DNA of 64,000 nt from Pezicula radicicola (GCA_003008705.1 PDUO01000030.1:187985-251984); one strand, 5' to 3'. Positions 10,382-23,761 are shown, numbered from the stretch's first letter. Translations and numbers: made by a program. The notes: generated from the letters alone by a model not told the origin.

Positions 10382-12498
10382 ATGCGAGCACGAACTCTTC
10401 TTAAATGTCACCAGCAAGCAAATGATAAAGCGCTTCCACTGAATATGCGAGCAACATTATTATCAAGTTCTCCAGCCTCTTTATCATCGACCGACATGCC
10501 TGTCTGCTCTGTATGTCACGACTTGGACGGTTTGGGCTCAGGTCCGAATGATGATTTAGACCCGCTCTTTGAACAGGTTGTAGCGGAGTCTCAAAAGGGG
10601 TGCTCAGGCTGCTCCCTGCTCCGTAACATCATAAATGATTGTCTCCCGCGTTACCAAGGTCGCACAGCCCAGTACATCACTCTCGATCCTACCTCAAATC
10701 CCGAGGAAGCTCTTTTTACCATCTTTCCTAAACCCCCGGACGAAGCTTCCTCCAGCGTGTCGGACTCTTATGATCTTTCGATACGGTTCGAAGGTAAACG
10801 TTTTCTATGATTACGTGCACGAAATTTGCTGATGGCTGATTCGGCCTAGGCCCACCAGAAGTCCTCCCTCCTGTGAAAAATTACTTCGTTAAGGAAATTG
10901 AGAGAAGAAACACAAGATCCGATGTCAGTATACAGAAAGCAATCAAATGGATTTCCCATTGTGCACAGCATCATAGCGACTGTGGAGTCGGACATCCAAC
11001 TCCACTGCCAAAACGGGTTCTCGACGTTTTCAAGGTTTCACCCGATATAGTTCTAGTCGAAACGAGAAACGAGACTGGGCGCTATATCTGCCTCAGCCAC
11101 TGTTGGGGTAACACTAAATGTATTGTTACAAATACTAGCGACCTAGAAAGCCGCAAAGACAGGATATCGATTAACTCTCTTTCTCGAACTTTTCAAGATG
11201 CAGTCAAATTTACTCGCAAACTCGGAGTAAAGTATCTATGGATCGATTCGTTATGCATCATTCAAGAGTAAGTATTACTAGCTTTAGCGATGAGAGTGAG
11301 AAATCCGCGCAAGCTAACAGTGAGTAGTAGCAAATACGACTGGGAGATGGAAGCAAAGCAAATGGCTCGCATATATCAAAATACGTACTTAACAATAGCT
11401 GCCACCAAATCGTCCAACGGACACGGGGGAATGTATAGCAGAGACCTTGAATTAGAAATCGTTGGCATCCATTTTGATGGACGTAGGTATTGTGCAAAAT
11501 TCAATCGTGAAGTATTTCACTGGCATCTGGCCTTGGGAGGTCACGACTCTGAAACTTTTCCACTGCTAAATCGCGGCTGGGTGTACCAAGAACGTATTCT
11601 ATCTCCCAGAATATTACACTTTGGCCCCCAAGAGCTTCTGTGGGAGTGTATGGAGGAAAACGACTGCGAATGTGGTAGATTTGGAAAAGAGAAAAGGCCA
11701 CATTCTAAACTCAATTACTCTAGAGGAGAGCTGTCGGAACTGGGTGCCATGTGGCGTCGCAAGGTCCACGAATATTCAGCCCTCTCATTAACATACCCAT
11801 CGGATAAACTACCTGCATTCTCAGGGCTCGCCCAGCAAGAGCAACTACGACGTGAGCAAGTTCCTTACCTTGCTGGTTTATGGCTTGATACTTTGATCTG
11901 CGATTTAATGTGGTTTAACGATTCGATCGGCAAACAGAAAATTAATCGTGCGCCATCCTGGACTTGGGCTTCCATGGACGGCCGTGTCTTCTTTTTCGAT
12001 ACTCCTGAGATTCACTCTAACTGTGGAGGCACATTTTTACAAAGTTGGAGTCGAGTCGTACATGGAGCATGTATACCGGTAGGCAACGATCCAACTGGCG
12101 AAGTGCGTGCAGGGCATATTGCTATCGCTGGCCAAATAACTACTGCGTCGTTGATAGCCCAGGATGACAGATTCCTTCTACTCGATACTGGATGTGCCAG
12201 AATTCAAGAACAGGTGTATTCCCCGCCTACAAATGTGGTTAGTTTCGATAACTACTATAGGGATGAGCACTCCAGACAAAAGTTGGGCGCCGTATTACAC
12301 CTCCTTCGGTTGGCACAAATCGAGTCCTACTGGGGCACGCTCCGGATAGAAGAGAACCCCAAGCGGCAGTTTGAAGTGTCCCTCGTCTTAAAGCTCATTA
12401 ATTCAGAATCACGAGTGTTTAAACGGGTTGGCATAATTTTCTGGGATGGAACTTTATATGATGAAAGAGATGAAAATGCGACCATTACGATCGTGTAG
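10382..12498 (+). CDS. HET-domain (heterokaryon incompatibility) protein
   Basis: Three exons (10382-10793, 10850-11267, 11328-12498) join in phase to 666 residues; both introns are GT-AG and 56-60 bp. An N-terminal Cys-rich motif (CSVCHDLDGL then GCSGCSLLRNII) precedes the HET core from about residue 216: YICLSHCWG, LGVKYLWIDSLCIIQ, then after the splice DSKYDWEMEAKQMARIYQ and RGWVYQERILSPRILHFG. These are the three hallmark blocks of the family. HET proteins mediate non-self recognition and programmed cell death after hyphal fusion; most paralogs have no known partner. ATGs at 10445 and 10496 are alternative starts. The gene abuts an AT-rich block, as often for this fast-evolving family, but the frame is intact. 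Confidence 0.9.
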
Positions 12499-13847
12499 AG
12501 GGCATAATATTATATGCAAACCAGGGCGAGTAACTCTCCTATTAGAATAGCAAGAACTTTTACTACCAAAGGTGCCTTACTTCGTTACACGTCAAAGCAA
12601 ACGAACGCTCCGGTGTCGTGTGCTAGTACCTTTCCCGTCCTTAATTTGCAATCTCAAGTGAGACATCCTATATTAATAACTTGCCTAACCTCGTCCTTTT
12701 CACTCAAAAGTTTTAGATGAGTTACTAAAACTGAGTAAGTTAAATGAATTTAGTTGCAGAAGTACGCTGGATTGTAGTGTTAGGACTACTAGATTTACCT
12801 ATACTATAGTGTTTTTTTAGCTACTATAATAGGGGATTTGATATCGGAATCTCAACATGAGAACTTTCTATTTCAGTCATTCGATTTTGGTTTTTTCCAC
12901 CTCATTGCTTCGGGGCCTATACTGGCGCCTCTAAAAATAACTTCGAATATTTGATTCTAGCTTTTTGTAATTCTTGTCCTCCAGAACTGGCTCCTCGCCA
13001 TTTCAGAATTTGGGTTTAGATTTCCACTACCCGCGCCTCGCCCGCTTCCCACCTTTACAGGGCTTTGATTCTGAGATGCGGCTGAGACATTTCCGTGTTT
13101 TTATTCTAGAGAGAGAGAGAGAGAGCCAAAATCATATCGTAATGTCCAAATATCGTTAACAACTATTGTAGGTGGAAGTTTCGTTTTTTAAATATATGGT
13201 GAATTTTTAGGGATTAGAAACTCGCGAGCAATTAATACTAGTGTCTATATTTTTCAGTAGAACAGAAGGGATACCATAGATTGTCGTAAAACAAGCTACT
13301 ATGTAACATGTGGTTTTGCAAGAGATTGTTATATAACAGAACGTTATACATGAAATAAATATATAACAGTTTATTGTGGAATAAATTGTTGTCCAACAGA
13401 ATGTTATATAATAAGTAGCTGTATAAAGTACAGAATGTTGTAAAAAGAAATTCCAAGAATAAACTCTTTAGAGATATTATTAACTTTCAACGTTGTGATC
13501 TCCCCAAAACCGCCCTCATCTCTACCCATCATCCTGAATCGCGCATAACAATCCGCAAGTATGTCTCGTCCCAAAAACATAAGGCGCTTAGCAGAAACGT
13601 ATTCTCAGCTTGTGTATGTTTAAACCTGCCTGCCGGGCCCCCAACAAGTATTCTCATGTCGCGACCGGCCAAGTTCCCAATCAATTGGCTGGATTTGAGC
13701 ATAGTTGGGCCAGCTGGACGCTCGACGAGAAGTACCCGAATGTGTGGTCGAATCGGACATTCACACGCGATTGATATAGTACACTTCGCACCACATCCTA
13801 GCCTAAAATTCACCTAAAGTATCTACTGGTGAACCTACAAGGGGGGT
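12499..13847. other. intergenic with low-complexity repeats
   Basis: No supported gene. A GA dinucleotide run lies at about 13108-13124. From about 13260 to 13450 an imperfect tandem array repeats variants of GTTATATAACAGAATG-like units; the open frame across it reads as Leu/Tyr/Asn-rich repeats on the minus strand and is most likely spurious. Confidence 0.5.
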
Positions 13848-16800
13848 TTAGAGGCCAATCGCGGCTTGAATTCGTCGAATATCGTCCTTCGCCTTTCCAA
13901 TCTCTGCTTCCACACGGCCATGGAATTCAGTGTCTTGCTCGCTCTCTAATGCAGCATTCTCGCTCCTTATAATGTCTAGCGTCCGCCGGATGACATCGAG
14001 ATGATTCCCAACCGCGGCTTCTATGCCAGTTTCAAGATTATTAGCCAGGACCTTGAACCGGTTCCTGAACTCCCTCATATGATCTCTGAAAAGGGTTTCA
14101 CTCGCGAGTTTGTCATTAATGATCCTTTTTCGTCGTATATCACTTTCGCGACCTAGTGTACAGTTAGCAATCTAAAGTAGGTGTTCTTAGTGAGAGCTGT
14201 CACTTACCACTCTCCTTATTGCAAGCTCGGTAGGAATCCTCCATGGCTTGTCCAATCAAAGAGCTTCGGATGCCGGAAAGCGCGTCTGTTCTAAGCATAC
14301 TAATGAATGTCAGCTTCTGGAATTTCTTCAACAAAGGGGAACTCACGAAAGACCGGCTTCAAATTTCTCGCAAACTTCCTCGACATCCGCAATTAGAAGG
14401 TGCTGGCGCGACGTCAATGCTTGGCTAAGAGTGGCAGTCGAATCCGAAAAATCCCGTAACTCGGTATCTAAACTATGATTAGTAACTGAGTGCGGCGGAA
14501 GTTTTCCCCATCTGGACAGCCTCATATGGCATAGGACTTTTAGTCCTTTCATGACTTACCTAGATACTGAATTGCCCAATCCATCAGATCCTCAATCGAT
14601 ATTGCAATGCTTTCATGCCGGTTCTCAAGTGTTGAGCGCAAGCTCTGCCATGGGGCGGCCAGGTCTCCGATCATTTCTTCTATTGCCTCTTCGTTCCAGT
14701 TATGTGACCCGACCGCTGGGGTTCTGTAGTCGCCGTACTTACGACAAAAAGCAGCGTAGCTTGCTGCAGTACGGTTAGCAACCACCGGCACGGTGTATTC
14801 TGGACCTTGGACGTTTACCACTATGCCACTACGCAGACTTGGTCAGTTTAGAATATCTAGAAAGAGCCGTGATGATAAGGCTTACCTCAGACCACTCGTT
14901 CGCTGCATTACTCGCGGCTTGACTCCAGTCATAGACACGCTGTCCTTCAAAGAATTAGACGGTCATGACGTGTAATGGGCAGGCCAGGAGTACATACGTT
15001 CATACAATTGTTCTTTGAACTCCTGCTTCATTGATCTTGCAATACCATAGACCTGAGAAGAACTTCCACTTAAATCCTACGCACATAATCAGCCTCCTCT
15101 CTACATACACTTAAATTCAGACGCATTTACCCTCCTTAGTCGAGCTTCGAGTGCATTAAGAGTCTCGCGAACAGCCTGCTTTCGCTCCGCACTCACACTT
15201 CCTGCACCTGATTGGACCCATAGAGCGATGTCATCAAGGATGGCTGGAATAGAGCTTTGAATATATTTTGTGACAATGCGAAGTTGACTGTTTGCCATCA
15301 TGGAGATGCAATGCCTACGAATTGCAATTATCCCACTTAGCTGGAGGAGAGGAAGGGCATCGTCCTTCGGCAGATCTCGATACTCCCAGTAGTCCATGTT
15401 GCTGACACAGAACACTCTCAATCCACCATCAGGCACTCTTCTCCTGTAGAGATCGTTGAGCTTTTCCATAACGATGGAATTGCGGGTATTGACGAGATAC
15501 TGCTTTAGTCTAGAATGTCTGTGTTAGTGATCGGGCGTTCCATCATCCTTACTAGAGTTCTGTGCACTTACTCAAATCCATGATCTTCCATTAGTTTCCT
15601 ATAAGAGTTAACCATGCCTGTACATAAGTGCACATAGATATCTCAGCACTTACTTGGCTTTCCTAGAACGTCGATTAAGTTCTCGCTCGTAGTCCTTTTC
15701 GCCTTCTGACAAGTCATCGTCAGCATAGCCTGCTAACTCCTCCTCGACGTTTTCGAAGTCTAGTCGATCTCTGGCCACAGCGTCAATAAGTCGTTGAATA
15801 TCTTCAGCTCTTCTGCCTTTCCAGTCTTTCTTAGCTTCTTCGGCTCGAATATCCTAGAAATTTATTAGCAGACATATCATCCATTACGATCCAGAATTCA
15901 TTAGCCCACATCAGACTTCGTGCAAATAATGCCCACATTCGATAGATTGGCTTGTCTGGCAAGCTCAAACACGCTCATGACCCCGGCATCAGTGATAGCT
16001 CGGCCGATATAGCAGATGGCAAAGATCTCATCGCATTGGAGAAGGTAACGCTCGGTAATGTTTCGTCGGGCAGAATTTAAATCACGAAGTCCTGAACGAC
16101 GATATATTAGAAAATAGTGTCATCTTTTATAGATAAGCGACAGCTTGACCTACCAGGAAGATCGACAAGCAGGAGTCCTTTGCTTAGGATATGTGCCTTC
16201 AAGAATACTCTGTAGTTGTCAGCAGCTATAACATGAAGAAACAATGAGATCACGGGTCACACGAACTTGATCTTTCTGACGTAGGGCCAAACTGCTGGTT
16301 CCTGAGTTGAAGCCTGCTCGGAAGTGAGCCGCATTAAGAGAGCAGAGCAATCTGCTAGCGAAAGTCCGACTTCTCTTCCGCCGACCGCTGAGGAACCAAT
16401 ATCCTGCGCCCATGAGCACAGAGTCCCTAACACGGAATCTTCTGGCTCATCGGTGAGGAATTGCTCGCTGTTAAGTCGTCCTCGGAACATGGCCCGGAAA
16501 GTGTCTTGAGCTATTTTTGCTTTTTCTTCAAAATCTTTCTGTTCACCGCGGTCCATACTTATGCGGTGCGAATGATAGTGGCGATAAGACTGGAGCAATT
16601 CGGTTATCTGCTCTGTGATTTCATCTATACTGAAAAATTCTTTCTCGATGGCAAAATCGTCACTATCATGGTAGTGATACTCTGTGACGACACACGTGCA
16701 TGCTTCTCCGCTGTTGCTCTGCATAACCGCGAATTAATAGATGTAACTATTACCGTTAGGAACTACTCACAGTTCTAGCAAGCCCACGAAAATCTAACAG

Positions 16801-17687
16801 CGAGTTGAGGAGGCTACTTTTGCCTAGATAAAATTAACTTCAAGTTAGCGAGGTCAACCTTCCTAATGTTGTAACGTACCGACGCCCGAGTCACCAACAA
16901 ACCCTACAGTTCGAGATGATGGGCATTGAAAGTGGGCTAGATCTCTAGCTTCCCTATAAAGCCGCTGCATCGTAGAGTCAGGATCAATATGCAGGGAACT
17001 GCTTCCAAGCACGTCCACCAACTCAGACATAAGACCCTTAGCATCTCTGAAGGCCTGCTGGAAGCCCGGCTCGTGGAAGCGATCATGTGGAGCCTCCTCA
17101 TCTCGAACATCATGTGGTGTTATATTGGTCCGCGAACTGGATCGCCTTCGCGAGAATAGTCGATTGGAGGAGCTGTCTTCCGTGCCTGGATGTATAGGCT
17201 CGAGAAGCGTGGCCTGGTTGCCAGAGCCGCTCGCCACCCCTTCAATGGCGACTGCCACATTAGACATGCCTAGTCTTGTGTCTGGACTAGATATGCGCAT
17301 CTTTTTAAGGTGAGCATCTATGCTATCAGTTCCCGATCCTTCACGTAGCACGGCTTTGCCTTTGGTATTCGCGGCGCGTGAAGCGTTCCGGCTCAGCCGA
17401 GTGGTTGAACGGGACGGTGTAACTGTTGTGTAGTTATCGTCAGATAAACTATCCAAGTCCCTTTCAATTGAAGGGATCGCTCGGTCTGGAGAAGAGCCAG
17501 CCGGGATACCATCGTCAGACCGTCCTTGAAAGTGAGAAGTGATTCCATCGGCGGGCTCAAAAGTGAAGCTTGTAGTGCTATCGCTCTGTGAAGTGAAAGC
17601 CCCGGCTGAGCTATCTCCCGCAACTAATGCATTTGCGTTGGATCTTGGACTTGAGGTTACCAAGCCGACACGTACGGCTTTCGTCAT
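13848..17687 (-). CDS. large P-loop GTPase, SLIP-GC/dynamin-like
   Basis: About 14 exons and 1,000 or more residues. The first 240 residues are Ser-rich and probably disordered. Then comes the GTPase: G1 GFVGDSGVGKSS split by an intron at 16824-16879, the CTCVVTEY segment, G3 VDLPGLRD spanning an intron at 16092-16153, and G4 CTKSD just before the intron at 15854-15909. An acidic helical region (ENVEEELAGYADDD) and a helical C-terminal half follow, with RKYGDYRTPAVGSHNWNEE, SGIRSSLIGQAMEDSYRACN and RRKRIINDKL, which resemble the SLIP-GC (nuclear GTPase) group expanded in fungi. Introns resolved: 16824-16879, 16719-16770, 16210-16266, 16092-16153, 15854-15909, 15599-15653, 15510-15571. Joins between about 15110 and 14820 are ambiguous; one junction does not keep phase with its best donor. 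The ATG at 17687 was chosen because the upstream part of the frame lacks an ATG. The cellular role of fungal members is unknown. Confidence 0.85.
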
Positions 17688-19035
17688 AGCCTGAGAATTA
17701 ACTGCTAGAAGCAAAGAATAATTTTGAAATGAAAGGACTTAGCAAACGATACACAGGAACAAGTGGTATTCTCTAAGCTCGGAAATATATATATCTCAGT
17801 TCGAAACGGTTCACGGTACCTGTTGGTGGCTGTGGAGAGGCACAGTACGGAGTAGTCGGCGGTTGGTCTCAGGGCCTGGCCAAGCAGTTGGATGCTTCCA
17901 AAGATTGGGCTTTTGCGACAATAACCTGCATGTAGACACGCAACTAGTGTTTTAACCTGGGCCCTTGCCTACTCCAGTCTACATTGAGCAGTCGAGGGTG
18001 GCAGGCAGTCTCCATTTTTAAACAGGGGCTGTCAAGTTTGAATGTGAAGGAAGGATGTGAAAAGCCAACCACAGGACGCAGAAAATGGTACCTTGTTGTG
18101 AGGCATCTGAAGCTAACCTTGTTAAGGGAAATGCGACGGAGATAACGAGCGCTTACTTTTAGCAACTGCGTACATTAACGCCAGTAAAATGTACCAGACG
18201 GAGATAAAATTAAGGCGCCGGTTTTGAAGCATGCCCCTGCATATTGCTACAGTAGAATACAATGCACATCTTACAGTAACTAAAGCAGCAGATTGCGAAA
18301 CCTAAAGGGCTAGGCCGTAGGGCTGAGATAATAGGTAGTAAGTATCTTTGCATTATGCGTAAAGACTAGCAGGCAGGGATAATATTTAGGGATGAGTTCT
18401 AGCTTGGAAGAGGTTGTGAATATATAGGTAGGAACCGATTTCGGACCCCTAGCTAGAAGGGAGTCCTTTCGAGCCACCTCGTTAAAAGTTGACGAATTCT
18501 AACGAGGTGCGTAAGCAGACCCGACCCTGAGCAGACCGTTCCTAAGCGCTGAGCAGAGGCGGTGCAGGTCACGTGAGTCTAAAGTATCGAGCGGTATAAC
18601 AGGTATTTTAATATCAGAATTTTAATATAAGCATTTGCTATTCTGTCTTTAGACCCAAGTAGTTACTGTTTTAGCCTAAGTTGAAAGCGAGTAAACCTAA
18701 GCTAAGCTAGGCAAGTAAGGCTATAGTTATAGTAAATAGGGGTCTAAACTAGTACTAAAAGCGACCTATCTGGAATGGAGCGGGGTAGACCAGGCGATAT
18801 ATGATTAGCGGATGAGACGAAAAAGAGGCTGTAAAACATGAAAAAGAGGAGTCATATGGCCACCTTGAGCTCGCCCAAATGTATTAAGCCCAACGCCTCG
18901 TTAGGCGTCACGAGGCCCAAGTCTTATCAAGCCCACATCGCAAGCTCATGCCAGATCATCTTCTCTTCATTACTTTGGCTTCACTTCTTTTAAAGTACTA
19001 TCATTTTCACTTTCTGTTCACATTATATTAAGACC
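17688..19035. other. intergenic, no gene seen
   Basis: No supported gene. A perfect 9 bp inverted repeat (ACCTCGTTA at 18476-18484 with TAACGAGGT at 18500-18508, 15-base loop) is the only clear structure; its meaning is unknown. Confidence 0.4.
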
Positions 19036-20234
19036 ATGGTGCATCATCATGATGTGCCCGATAATGCTGGCACATCCAATAGGACAGACTATGGACAAGA
19101 CTGGTCAGGCTATTCAGGATATCCATTGACAAAAGGAATTTATTTCACAAGTAACACCCATTCAGATGAGGATGATGTCCAGGATGAGGATTTTCTGGAT
19201 TACTCATTTGATCCAGGGTACAGAGCTAGTGATGACTGGTCTACGAAGAAGCCCGAGAACAACTCGTTCAGCATCGTTTCTGCATCCGGGAATGACTCGA
19301 TAACCGATTACGGCCCTGACAACTACTTGAATAACGAGAATAGTCGGCCAACACATCCAAATAGCCAAGCGGAGGCGTCACCAGCGCATCGGGCTCTCAA
19401 TAACTCCCCCGGGTTACTAAGTCCTGAACTTATGAAGCTATATATTCTTAGAGTCCCGAAAGGAAAAACGGCCTTCCTTGAATTGAAGCCAGGGTATATG
19501 CCATTTTCCGCAACGCTGTCCCCTAAAATATCCCTAGATCAAGCAGAGTACGAACCCTGTGACCCTATTCCTATTATTCCTTAGAGACCAAGCTCTAACA
19601 TACTTGATTGGGTAGTAGTTCCAAAACAAATCGATTCGTCTGCCAGCTCCCAGAAAGTTGCGGAGGCAAGACATCGATATTCAAGAGAGCCGCAGACCTC
19701 GAGCGTCATTATAGGAATGCACACGCCTCGCCCGATCAGGAAATCTGGAGTTGCGATTACAAGAAATGCAACAGATCCAAGGATGCCTTTAGTCGCAAAG
19801 ACCACTATCGTGATCATCTCAAAGACTTCCACAAAGAATATATAGTGGGTCTGAGAAGAATGGAAAAGGAGAGAGAATCGAAGACTACGAAAGACAAGGA
19901 GGAAGCTGAATACAAGAAGTGGTTCGCTGGTAGGAACATTGATCAGAGTTATTGGCGGTGCGCGCGATGCCTCCTGAGAGTTTACATACAGACAGACGGG
20001 TGGAAATGCCCAACTTGCATAGGCGCGTGTGAGGAAGTACGGGTCAGAGCTCACAAACGACGCGGAGATTTAGTAGCGGAAGAAGGTTTTAGTCCAAAGG
20101 TTCCCGATTGCACTACGTGTCTGGGCATAACATTGATCGTTGGCGATGACGATAAGTGGCTGCCATGTCCTACCTGTCAGCCCGGGGAAACTTTTGGTGT
20201 TAATGACGATCAAGATGAACCCTCTTCTGGTTGA
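19036..20234 (+). CDS. C2H2-type zinc-finger protein
   Basis: Two exons (19036-19547 and 19616-20234) join in phase across a 68 bp intron with donor GTACGA and a CTAAC branch, giving 376 residues. The first half is acidic and disordered (SDEDDVQDEDFLDYSFD). The second half has two Cys/His fingers: FVCQLPESCGGK with ERHYRNAH, and WSCDYKKCNRSK with HYRDHLKDFH. They are followed by a zinc-ribbon-like CARC...CPTC and further CxxC pairs (CTTCLG, CPTCQ). This is a recurrent fungal nuclear-protein architecture, presumably DNA-binding, but no target can be named. The intron is inferred: the second frame has no ATG of its own, so it must be spliced. Confidence 0.8.
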
Positions 20235-21118
20235 TAGAATGGTAGTGGGACAACTGGAAGGCTGTAGCAAGTGTCTACCAAGTAAGTTAAAGGGAAAAGA
20301 AGGTTTAGCTATTCATTGTTTGAACAAGCAAAGCGTAAGATCTGGGATCGGCGAGGTACCAGACTACAATGTTACCAAATTGAGTGGGAGGAACAGGGTA
20401 AAGGACGTGGTCGAGCATGTTTTTGAAATTCCGAACGAGTTTTCTTCCCAAGGAAAGTAAAGTCACAACTACTTGTAGATTTCCTAGTATTAACTATATT
20501 TTCTTTTTCTCTTTGCCTAAATAATCAATGGCTCAGCTCTGTATAACCATCTATAAGGGAGAGATAACAAGGACTAGTCTTAAATAACGTCTCTGCCTTA
20601 AACAATTCTAGAATTCGGGCTAAGCTATAATATTAAGACGCTTCTATACTTACGAACCCTATTCTTAGTAGCTAAATTATCTCTTATAGGCAAGGATAAA
20701 GCGCTAAGGCTATATGTATTTACTATCATGTGTTAGCTACGCTAATCTTAACTTAAAGATTAAAAAGCGCAATAGTTAGAGCTTGCTATAACAATGTTCG
20801 TATTCTGTCTTTTCTTGCTCTCACTTATAACTGGGCTTTACAGGGTGAGCTTCAAGGGGTTCGGAATAGCTAGTTTCGATATGAGAATATTCTTTGCTCC
20901 CCCTTTTCTAGTTTTTTGGTAGGTAGGGAGGGGAAAACAGTTAAGACACACCGAGTTATAGAATTTCATTGAGAAAACCTTACATATGTATATCTTATTT
21001 CCAACCAACCCCAATTCTATCATCGAACCATCAAAACTGCAAAAAAAAAAAAAAAACAAAAAAACAAAGGAAAAAAAGCCAAATTGCAAATCTTCACAAA
21101 TCAAAGCCACATCAGTAG
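20235..21118. other. intergenic, no gene seen
   Basis: No supported gene. Moderately AT-rich, with a poly-A tract at about 21041-21080 directly beyond the 3' end of the reductase gene, where it would read as poly-T on the transcribed strand. Confidence 0.4.
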
Positions 21119-22845
21119 CTAAATCCCCTCCAAATAAGGCAAAATACCCGCCTTTCTCAACCTATCGAAAGCAATCATATAACCCCTGGCCGGTTCCAAA
21201 GTCTCCATAAATCCCACTTCCCTCGCGGCAGTAAGATCATAATCCGTACGAATAGGGACCCAAAAAGCAGTAGTCAAGATATCCCACTTCGTATTCTCCA
21301 TAACACCATCTCTCAATCCATTCTCTTTCCCCCAAGCAGACCACTCCTCCTTCCTTGCAAGGATCCATTCAACTCCTTTAACTTCCCCATCCCCATCTCC
21401 AGAAGAAGGAGAAGAAGGAGAAGAAGGAGGTACACCTTCCAATCCAAAATACTTACATACTAACGGCCATTTCATTTCCCAGGAAACAGATTCACCATCT
21501 CCGATATTGAAGGATCTACCGTTGAGTGCTGATTTTTGAGAGGGTGGTAGTAAGGAGATGTGGATGTGGAAATGAGCTAGTAGGTCTTGGAATGTATCGG
21601 TATGTAATGCTTTCCATGTTTTAGTATTACCTGGGAATATGCATTTTGCGTTTTTACCGTACTTGGTGCGGTAGAAGGATAGGTAGTGGCCTAGTGCTTG
21701 GGATATATTCATTGCGTTGTGGTTTGGTACGAATCCTGGCTATAGATGATAATTAATGATTTAGCAATTATTATAATATCTTACCGCTTGACTAAGGTAA
21801 GAAAAATTAAGTTTGATTTTACTTTTTTCCTTTTTTCGTTTTTCTTCTTTTTTTGTTTTTTTTGTTTGGGGATGGGGGAGAGATTAAGGGGGATTGAGAT
21901 TGAGATTGGCTTGCTTACTAGGAAAGCAGGTCGGATGTCACAGAATTTCCATGTACAACCTGGAAGTGCGGAGTATTTTGCTACTATGTCATATTGTGTA
22001 TAGTAGAAGGTTTTGGATGCGTATGGTTCTGGCATTCGAGGGAGGGATTCTTTCCATGGTGCTTCGGGCCATCCGTATCCCACGGCTCCATAACCCTATT
22101 AACTATATATTAGCCATCAATATAAAACCATCCTCGAAGAAAGCCTCTTGATTTATTTTCTTGCTACTTCGATTCTCGTTTGCGATATTGATAGGAGATG
22201 GATGTTTAATAAATGCATACCTTTCCACCAGTCTGCAACACAAAGAACTCTAACTTTGGACATAGAGAATTGATAGCTTTGAGAGCATTCTCCACGATCT
22301 CAGAGTTGGCTCTTACTACCTCCTCAGGACTCTCACCATGTGCCGTATAAGCTAGTCATACCAAAATTAGCATTTACTCTCCCTCATTCAAAAAAAACCT
22401 TATTTTCTCAAATCCCTCTTTCCTTTCTTTTTCACAGCTTATACTTTTCAAAAATATTCGCAGGCTAGGAACTAGTCAAAGATAAAGCTCACCAACGAAG
22501 TACACATGCGTAACATCCTTAACATCCGGGATCTCTGCTAGTTTCTGCTGTGTCGCATCCTCGTTACTAAGATCGAAGCCTGAGTGGATCTCTAAACGGT
22601 TATCCTCAGGTAGGAAGGCTTCTTTCTTCGTTAGAGGCCGTTTGGTGAGTGCTAGCACGCGTGAGAAGGTTGTGGGTGAGGGATAGGTGAGTGCTTCGCG
22701 GGCAATGGCCCATCCTGATTTTTCGTTTACGGATTCATTAGTTTTGTTGCACAGGATAGGATAATAGTACGGGAGAGACGTGAGAGAGACGAACTATTCC
22801 AGATGCGCCGAAGATGAGTGCTATGTTTGGGCTTTTTGATATCAT
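21119..22845 (-). CDS. PRISE-family NAD(P)-dependent reductase (SDR superfamily)
   Basis: At least five exons. The start (ATG at 22845) gives MISKSPNIALIFGASGI, a Rossmann GxxGxxG nucleotide-binding turn completed after the first intron by WAIAREAL. Later exons give VLALTKRPL, DVTHVYFVG, AYTAHGESPEEVVRANSEIV, FFVLQTGGK, YGWPEAPWKESLPR, then FYYTQYDIVAKYS and WKFCDIRP with the catalytic-region Tyr. After an intron of about 180 bp carrying a long poly-T tract come GFVPNHNAMNISQALG and SFNIGDGESVSWEMKWP. These motifs are typical of PRISE enzymes (progesterone 5-beta-reductase/iridoid-synthase-like), which reduce activated C=C bonds; fungal members often serve secondary metabolism. A Ser-Pro stretch encoded by AGAAGG triplets (about 21405-21430) is a low-complexity insertion. 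The first splice junction is approximate. Confidence 0.88.
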
Positions 22846-23761
22846 GGTTGTTGGGGTGGGTTGTTTGTGGGGTTGGATATTTGGATTGGGAAAAGAGGTT
22901 TTGTTGAGTTCTGGTTCTGTTTTAAAGTGGGTGGATTTGAACCTTTTTATATGTCCTTTTCGCTATCTGTTAATAAGCATAAAGCACTTCCTACCTTCTC
23001 TTCTCCGCATTCTATCTGAGGAGTTAGCTTACTTCGGTTTCGCATTATACTGTATGAATGTACCTACTCTTCTTGTCATACCTCCGGTCTCGTCGGTATA
23101 TCCTCTGCGCTACTCATTCTCGACCAGACAATGCAGGGGGAAAAGCAGAATAACAGTACGGGTTATGTCGTATAAGGACTTCCAACTTCGTAAATCTTAC
23201 TCGCTTAAATTTACTTCGGCCGAGCCACGGCTCGGTTAAGCATATATCAAACTCCCTATTAGGTATTTACTAGTGCGCGAGGAGTGAGTTCTAAGAGCAT
23301 ATAAGGTATATAAAGCATTTAGAATATTTTTCAATTTTCTGTAGAACATAGATAGAGTATTATAGAAGAGGCTCCAAGATCTACAACTAACCGTCGCATG
23401 CTACTAACATGCAGATTTCACAATCCCGTCTCCAGCCTAATAAACAACTATGCCCGCAATCCAACAGCGCATAATCATAGGCACAGGTAAGGCATTTCAA
23501 GTCTTTCTATGCTATTTCGCATCTCAATTAGAGGTTGCGATAGTTATTGCTTTTCAATTAGGCGGGCGAGTGAAGCTTCGCGGTTGCTGCCTAACTTAGC
23601 GGCAATCCTACCTAAACCACAACAACAAAATTGCATTCTCGACAGCGCAGAATTCACTCTGTATTATATTGCTGACCCTGTCTTCGAGACCCGAAAGACG
23701 GGAATATCTTGTTATTTTCGGGTTTTCGTTGCACGATTATTGCCTCGGGCTTCTTGGGAAG

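Noticed and set aside
13238..13456. 72-residue minus-strand ORF rich in Leu/Tyr/Asn
   Set aside because: It is the translation of an imperfect AT-rich tandem repeat; no start context or neighbours support a gene.
23450..23487. Short exon-like start reading MPAIQQRIIIGTG with a GTAAGG donor
   Set aside because: It looks like the first exon of an oxidoreductase, but no continuing exon is found downstream, so not called.
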